A program made the position numbers and the translations under genes. From Candidatus Kaiserbacteria bacterium CG_4_10_14_0_2_um_filter_50_16 (GTDB lineage Bacteria; Patescibacteriota; Minisyncoccia; Phycocordibacterales; Phycocordibacteraceae), in assembly GCA_002793115.1 (NCBI GenBank), contig PFPP01000035.1, positions 623 to 17,943 on the forward strand: 17,321 nucleotides of DNA, given 5' to 3'. Shown here piece after piece: positions 13,300 to 17,321 of the stretch; the first letter of the stretch is position 1, and every line of letters starts with the position of its first letter. The notes beneath the pieces are model-generated. The model did not search any database and was not told where the DNA came from. It was given only the letters and a program-made list of their open reading frames with translations.

Positions 13300-14729
13300 A
13301 TAAGTCCCGCATACGCGACGAGAGTGAGCCAGAACGGGAACGGCGGAAGCGTAAAGGAAGTAAACGGTAGCGAGGCACTTCCGCGCGCGACAACAATGAG
13401 AAAGGCGTTCGCGAGATATGCCGGGAATGCGAGTACGATACCAAACAAAGGAGCGAAAGAGCCAAAGAGTATTCCCGCGAACCCCGCAAGTGCGGAGAGC
13501 CCCATCGCGAGCGGCAACATAGGCATTACGAGCAGATTCGCAGGGATAGCAACAATCGAAAGATTGCCGGTGTCGTAGAGAAGAAGCGGAAGGACAGCGA
13601 TCTGCGCGGCAAGAGTCGTTGCAACCGCATTCTTCAAGAAAGCATTCTTTATATGCACGAGCAGCATCTCGATAATAGGTGCGAGCCAGATGAGACCTGC
13701 CGTAGCCGCGACCGAGAGGCCGAAGCCGGGATCGAAGACGAGATAGAGCGGATTCCAAAGGACCATAAAGAATACGACCAAAAGAAGCGCCCGCCCGGCG
13801 GCATACGAGCGGCCGGTCGCGCGCGCATAAAGCGCAATGAGCGCCATGAGCATCGCGCGTATGGCGGTCGCCGATGCACCCGCTATGCCGACGAAGACAA
13901 ACACGGCGAGTGCACCTGCTCCAGCACCCCACCGCTTCGAGAGCGTGGTGAGCGCAAGCGCGGCCATGATCCACTCCGCGACGACCATCACGTTGTAGCC
14001 GGAGAGAACGATGATCTGCACGAGACCGGAACGCGTGAAATCGTCCTTCAGTTCGTTCCCGAGTCCTGACTTCCCTCCTATCACCACGCCGCCCGCGAGC
14101 GAGGCATGGGGCTCTGGGAGCGTTGTGGCAATTCCGTGCAGAAAAGTATGCTTCACTCGCGCAAGTGCCGCACGGATTGAATACCAAGGTGCCTCGCTCA
14201 CAACGTGCAGGTAGGCGAAATTGAGAATGAAGCGCACGTCGTCGCGCTGTAAATATTTATCATAGCGAAAGACATGGCCGTTGTCGTCAGCAAACGCCTG
14301 TGGAATTTCAAGCGTACCCGATACATATATCGTGTCGCCGACAGCGACACTCGGATAGCGCGGAGCGACAGCAAGTACCTCGGTTTTCTCGGTATCTTGC
14401 AATACACGAATCTTGACGCGCTGATTCGCGTCGCGCACATCAGGATCAGCGGCCACTACCCCTTCATATGATACGCGGTGTTTCACATCGCGCGCGAATG
14501 TTTCTGGCAGGGGCGTGTCGGCGACCATCGCACGCAGTATGCCGAGCGCAACAAAAACAAAAAACACCGCGCCGAGCGAGTACGCGCGGCGCGGTTTTAG
14601 AAATGTTGCGGCTCCAAGAAACGCCGCGATGATAAAAACAAAGATAATAGGTGGCCAGCCAAAAGAGAAAATCGATCTTAAAAACACCCCGCTCGCGAAT
14701 CCCGATACGATGGCGACAATGAGGATCAT
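13230..14729 (-). CDS. comEC: ComEC/Rec2-family DNA uptake channel protein (no fused MBL domain)
   Basis: 499 residues. In naturally competent bacteria ComEC forms the channel that carries single-stranded DNA across the inner membrane. The N-terminal part has two or three helices and a soluble DUF4131-like stretch (about 85-175) with VSYEGVVAADPDVR, VAVGDTIYVSGTL and YDKYLQRDDV. The competence domain follows, with AGGVVIGGKSGLG, GLVQIIVLSGYNV and many helices, through FDPGFGLSVAATAGL and SIVAIPANLLVMPMLP, to the end. The C-terminal MBL domain of long ComEC proteins is absent; a degenerate relative is encoded separately at 12188-12691. The ATG at 14729 overlaps the RNase HI stop by 4 bases (ATGA). 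The 3' end lies antisense to the last 70 bases of the dismutase gene. Confidence 0.9.
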   Translation of the reverse strand: MILIVAIVSGFASGVFLRSIFSFGWPPIIFVFIIAAFLGAATFLKPRRAYSLGAVFFVFVALGILRAMVADTPLPETFARDVKHRVSYEGVVAADPDVRDANQRVKIRVLQDTEKTEVLAVAPRYPSVAVGDTIYVSGTLEIPQAFADDNGHVFRYDKYLQRDDVRFILNFAYLHVVSEAPWYSIRAALARVKHTFLHGIATTLPEPHASLAGGVVIGGKSGLGNELKDDFTRSGLVQIIVLSGYNVMVVAEWIMAALALTTLSKRWGAGAGALAVFVFVGIAGASATAIRAMLMALIALYARATGRSYAAGRALLLVVFFMVLWNPLYLVFDPGFGLSVAATAGLIWLAPIIEMLLVHIKNAFLKNAVATTLAAQIAVLPLLLYDTGNLSIVAIPANLLVMPMLPLAMGLSALAGFAGILFGSFAPLFGIVLAFPAYLANAFLIVVARGSASLPFTSFTLPPFPFWLTLVAYAGLIYLAVSKRVSTTLQLRLERKAST

Positions 14730-15145
14730 GCGCCGCGATCCATCGCGGCGTTGGCGAGAGCATCGGCATCGCTATTTTCATCGCGCGGAACATGAGTGAA
14801 GGAGACGGTGCCGAAAGTTGATGCAACTTGCACGAGGCGCGCCTGCTGTTCTTTCAAGACAGGATGCTTCACTTTATATACACCAAGCATTTGCTTCACG
14901 ACAAGTTCACTGTCCATATTCACCACCACCTCAATAACATTCAGTTTCTTTTTTTGCACAAGCTTCGTCAGAGCTTCAAGGCCGAGAATCACTGCTTCGT
15001 ATTCTGCAAAATTGTTGGTGTGCGTACCGAGAAATTGCGAGACACTTGCGACCGCATTGCCGAATTCATCGCGAATTATCGCACCAGCACCAGCGAGTCC
15101 AGGATTCCCTCTCGCTCCGCCATCGGCATGGATAAAGAATTTCAT
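14726..15145 (-). CDS. rnhA: Ribonuclease HI
   Basis: 139 residues; cuts the RNA strand of RNA-DNA hybrids. The catalytic carboxylates of the family are visible: Asp 8 in FFIHADGGARGNPG, Glu 48 in NNFAEYEAVILGL, Asp 78 in VVNMDSELVVKQ and Asp 128 in the RDENSDADALAN segment. The short form without an N-terminal hybrid-binding domain is used. The ATG at 15143-15145 gives the family start M-x-x-x-I-H-A-D-G; upstream in-frame codons run into recJ. It lies 7 bases after recJ and overlaps comEC by 4 bases, placing it in the middle of a recJ-rnhA-comEC operon. No ribosome binding site is visible. Confidence 0.95.
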   Translation of the reverse strand: MKFFIHADGGARGNPGLAGAGAIIRDEFGNAVASVSQFLGTHTNNFAEYEAVILGLEALTKLVQKKKLNVIEVVVNMDSELVVKQMLGVYKVKHPVLKEQQARLVQVASTFGTVSFTHVPRDENSDADALANAAMDRGA

Positions 15146-15152
15146 ACCGGCA

Positions 15153-16883
15153 TCATACCAAGCGCATATCAAGAAGTCGCAAACGCACCGGATTGCCGCG
15201 AGAAAATGTGTCGCGCTCTAGATGCACAAGCATATTCACACAATTGCCAGCGGTAAGTGCTTTTGCAATGCGTGCGAGAGACCCTTTCGCGAAGAATGCG
15301 ATTGCATCGATAATGCGTCCATTTCCATCAATAGAATTTATTTTTAATTTCAAATGTTCTTCTCCTTTCCCGAAGTATGAAATCTCTCTCACGATAACCT
15401 CGCGCAATAGAAACACAGGTTTTGGGTTCTGTATACCAAAAGGGGCGAGTTGATCAACTTTCGCGAGAAATGCATCAGTTGCTTCTTCTGGTGTGATGAC
15501 TGCATCAGCGCGCATAGCGAGTTCGTCGAGAAGTTCGCTCCCCATACTCATACGCGCATACGCCTCAACGAGCCGATCTTCAAGAAAAAATACCTCAGTA
15601 TCTTGCACGGTGAAACCGCACGCGGCCGCATGCCCGCCGAATTCGACGAATGTTTTTTCTGTGGCGCGCATCAGTTCGAACAGGTGAGTCGCGCCACCGC
15701 TTCGTGCCGAACCCTTCAGGCGTAGATTCCCTTCCCGCCCCCAGAGAAAAACCGGTCGTTCGTATTCTTCTGCGATAGTATTCGCTACGAGTCCGAGTAG
15801 AGCCGGCCGCCACTGCGGATCCCCGAGTGCAATCACAGTTCGTACCTCACCACGCTCCCGCAGACGGGATCGCACGGCGCGCGTGATAGCGCCTGCTTCC
15901 GCCTTCCGCGTTCTGTTCGCCTTCTCCAGTTTCTTCGCGAACCGGTCGGCTTCGTTCTCATCCGTGGTTGTAAAAAGGAGTAGCGCGTCACGTGCATCAC
16001 CCATTCGGCTCGCGGCATTCACCCGCGGCGCGATCATAAAACCAACGTCATCTTCAGTGAGCGCACGCTGTTCTACGCGCATTCCTCGACACAATTTCTG
16101 CAGGCCAATTCTTGGTGATTTTCTCATCACCAACAATCCATACGTAGCGAGTACGCGATTTTCACCAATGAGCGGGACCATATCGGCGATGGTCGCAAGC
16201 CCAACCATATCGAGCAGCCACTTTTCCCATCCAACAGGTACTTTTTCTCGCAATCCCGGCTCAATTGCGAGTGTTGCGCACACTAGTTTCCATGCGATGC
16301 CGGCGCCGCAGAGCTCGAGGAATGGATACGTCTCATTAGTTCGCGCATGAGGATTCACGATCGCGAACGCATCGGGCAATGCGGGACCCGGTAAGTGATG
16401 GTCGGTGACAATGACATCCGCGCCGAGTCCTTTGGCGCGTGCAACCGGATCTATATCAGTGATGCCGGAATCTACCGTAACGATAAGTTTCGCCCCATTC
16501 CTAGAAAGTGTCTCAATACCTTCAATGTTCATCCCATAGCCGTCGTCGTGGCGATGAGGAATATAATTTTCAAAATTCGCACCGGCTTTTTTTAGAAAAT
16601 TATGAAGCACGACGCCGCCAGGAATGCCGTCGCAATCATAGTCGCTCCAAATCGCAATCTTTTCTTCCGCGAGAATCGCATCAGCGAGTCGCCGCGCGGC
16701 CTTGCTCATATCAGTCATCAGAAACGGATCATACAGATGAGTGTCATACGATGGATTAAGAAATTTTTCGGCATCCTCTTTTGTCAGGATGCCGCGCCGT
16801 GAGAGGAGCGCGGCGGTGAGGTCGTCATAGGCAGAGAGCTCTTCGCGTAAAACACTGGTTATAGAATCGTGGAGCTGGAACAT
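15153..16883 (-). CDS. recJ: Single-stranded-DNA-specific exonuclease RecJ
   Basis: 576 residues from the ATG at 16881-16883. 5'-3' exonuclease on single-stranded DNA in recombination and repair. DHH-superfamily motifs are complete: SDYDCDG (80-86) near the start, IVTVDSG (about 134-140), VIVTDHH (about 157-163), and a MVGLATIADMVPL segment. The DHHA1 domain contains EFGGHAAACGF, and an OB-like C-terminal part (QLAPFGIQNPKPVF, then the HLKLKI and VRLRLLDMRLV strands) follows. Earlier in-frame codons up to 16967 lie inside the divergent HIT gene, so they were rejected. It heads a leftward operon with rnhA and comEC. A TACAAT hexamer lies 9 bases before the start, without a ribosome binding site. 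Confidence 0.96.
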   Translation of the reverse strand: MFQLHDSITSVLREELSAYDDLTAALLSRRGILTKEDAEKFLNPSYDTHLYDPFLMTDMSKAARRLADAILAEEKIAIWSDYDCDGIPGGVVLHNFLKKAGANFENYIPHRHDDGYGMNIEGIETLSRNGAKLIVTVDSGITDIDPVARAKGLGADVIVTDHHLPGPALPDAFAIVNPHARTNETYPFLELCGAGIAWKLVCATLAIEPGLREKVPVGWEKWLLDMVGLATIADMVPLIGENRVLATYGLLVMRKSPRIGLQKLCRGMRVEQRALTEDDVGFMIAPRVNAASRMGDARDALLLFTTTDENEADRFAKKLEKANRTRKAEAGAITRAVRSRLRERGEVRTVIALGDPQWRPALLGLVANTIAEEYERPVFLWGREGNLRLKGSARSGGATHLFELMRATEKTFVEFGGHAAACGFTVQDTEVFFLEDRLVEAYARMSMGSELLDELAMRADAVITPEEATDAFLAKVDQLAPFGIQNPKPVFLLREVIVREISYFGKGEEHLKLKINSIDGNGRIIDAIAFFAKGSLARIAKALTAGNCVNMLVHLERDTFSRGNPVRLRLLDMRLV

Positions 16884-16911
16884 GTGAACATTATTGTATA
16901 CTGTCTTCACT
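16884..16911. promoter_or_regulatory. Symmetric divergent promoter region between recJ and the HIT gene
   Basis: The 28-base spacer has TATACT on the plus strand (16897-16902), 9 bases before the HIT ATG, and TACAAT on the minus strand (16893-16898), 9 bases before the recJ ATG. The two hexamers overlap by two bases, so polymerase should be able to serve only one direction at a time. Predicted leaders are about 2 bases each. Confidence 0.5.
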
Positions 16912-16921
16912 ATGGAAGACA
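16902..16921. repeat. Inverted repeat around the HIT gene start codon
   Basis: Perfect 7-base arms TGTCTTC (16902-16908) and GAAGACA (16915-16921) enclose a 6-base loop ACTATG that contains the start codon. It could be an operator at the transcription start or, on a longer read-through RNA, a hairpin presenting the AUG. On a leaderless mRNA only the 3' arm would be transcribed. Confidence 0.3.
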
Positions 16922-17321
16922 CTGTTTTTATGAAAATCATTCGACGCGAGATTCCAGCCGAGATCATATATGAAGACGAAGAGACGCTTGCTTTTCTTGA
17001 TGTGAAGCCGTTGAATCCGGGTCACACATTGGTGGTACCGAAGAAATTAGTGCGAAACATTTTCGATGTAGACGATAAGATGCTTGCCGCGGTAATGCGC
17101 ACCGCGCAAAAGATTTCAATCGCGCTTCGCGAGACGCTTAGCTCAGATGGTGTCAACATAGGCATAAATAACGAGTCCGCGGCAGGGCAGATTGTATTTC
17201 ATTTCCATGTGCATGTTATTCCGCGCTATGTAAATGATGGCTACGAGCATTGGCACGGCAAAGAATATCTACCTGGCGAGTCCGAAAAAGTCGCCTCAAA
17301 ACTCCGCGCGAAACTTTTAAA
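16912..17321 (+). CDS. HIT family protein, partial (C-terminus beyond right edge)
   Basis: 136 codons are visible with no stop. HIT proteins hydrolyse or transfer nucleoside monophosphates (AMP-lysine or Ap4A-type substrates). The signature HFHVHVIPR gives the H-x-H-x-H triad at His 97, 99 and 101, and NPGHTLVVPKK (35-45) and VNIGINNESAAGQ (81-93) are the other conserved blocks. The usual N-terminal C-x-x-C zinc pair is missing: the matching segment reads VFMKIIRREIP, so this is a zinc-free member. The ATG at 16912 is the natural start, giving EDTVFMKII; no ribosome binding site precedes it. Divergent from recJ. Confidence 0.93.
   Translation, partial: MEDTVFMKIIRREIPAEIIYEDEETLAFLDVKPLNPGHTLVVPKKLVRNIFDVDDKMLAAVMRTAQKISIALRETLSSDGVNIGINNESAAGQIVFHFHVHVIPRYVNDGYEHWHGKEYLPGESEKVASKLRAKLL

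Noticed and set aside
13174..14187. Minus-strand frame of 337 codons overlapping comEC in another frame
   Set aside because: Its composition is dominated by Arg, Cys and His, typical of a shadow frame of a GC-rich membrane protein gene.
15146..15160. TATGAT hexamer 6 bases before the RNase HI start
   Set aside because: It comes from the final recJ codons and stop; with a 7-base gap an operon explains the arrangement.
2..17321. Recoded TGA, CRISPR array, tRNA/rRNA genes or insertion sequences
   Set aside because: TGA ends several conserved genes at the expected place, there are no regularly spaced repeats, no gap is large enough for an rRNA, and no transposase or tRNA-like cloverleaf was seen.

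Overview
The window looks like part of a small, compact genome from the Candidate Phyla Radiation (Patescibacteria), most likely the Parcubacteria/Paceibacteria side. This is inferred from gene content. The VirB4-type cluster (PrgI, a TraC-like protein, a short VirB4 ATPase and a VirB2-like pilin), the separate ComEC channel and metallo-beta-lactamase (MBL) genes, an M50 protease next to a DUF3467 protein, and almost no Shine-Dalgarno sequences all fit that group. TGA acts as an ordinary stop (rpmH, rnpA and yidC end on it), so the TGA-recoding lineages are excluded. No rRNA, tRNA, insertion sequence or CRISPR array was seen. The largest gap between genes is about 110 bases.

Layout. (1) 2-4535 is a classical replication-origin neighbourhood. 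dnaA and dnaN run left, and rpmH, rnpA and yidC run right. dnaN is coupled by a 4-base overlap to a secreted beta-helix protein that leaves the left edge. DnaA boxes between dnaA and dnaN mark a candidate oriC. (2) 4512-10902 is a leftward operon for a reduced type IV secretion-like machine, in transcription order: PrgI, TraC-like protein, VirB4 ATPase, polytopic membrane protein, secreted protein, VirB2-like pilin with a Cys-rich ectodomain, and a membrane-anchored propeller-like protein. No relaxase or VirD4 coupling protein is visible. (3) 10942-11848 is an M50 protease/DUF3467 pair, divergent from rpmB (11888-12130). (4) 12188-14729 holds a truncated, apparently metal-dead ComEC-type MBL protein, a divergent Fe/Mn superoxide dismutase, and the ComEC channel gene, which overlaps the dismutase tail to tail by 70 bases. 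(5) 14726-16883 is recJ and RNase HI, in one leftward operon with comEC. A HIT-family gene diverges from recJ and leaves the right edge.

How it may work together: the secretion-like cluster, ComEC, the 5'-3' single-strand exonuclease RecJ and RNase HI together suggest nucleic-acid uptake and processing, but that link is inference from proximity. The most general signal is regulatory. Several promoter-proximal genes have a TATACT-like -10 hexamer only 7-12 bases before the start codon and no ribosome binding site, which predicts leaderless or nearly leaderless mRNAs.
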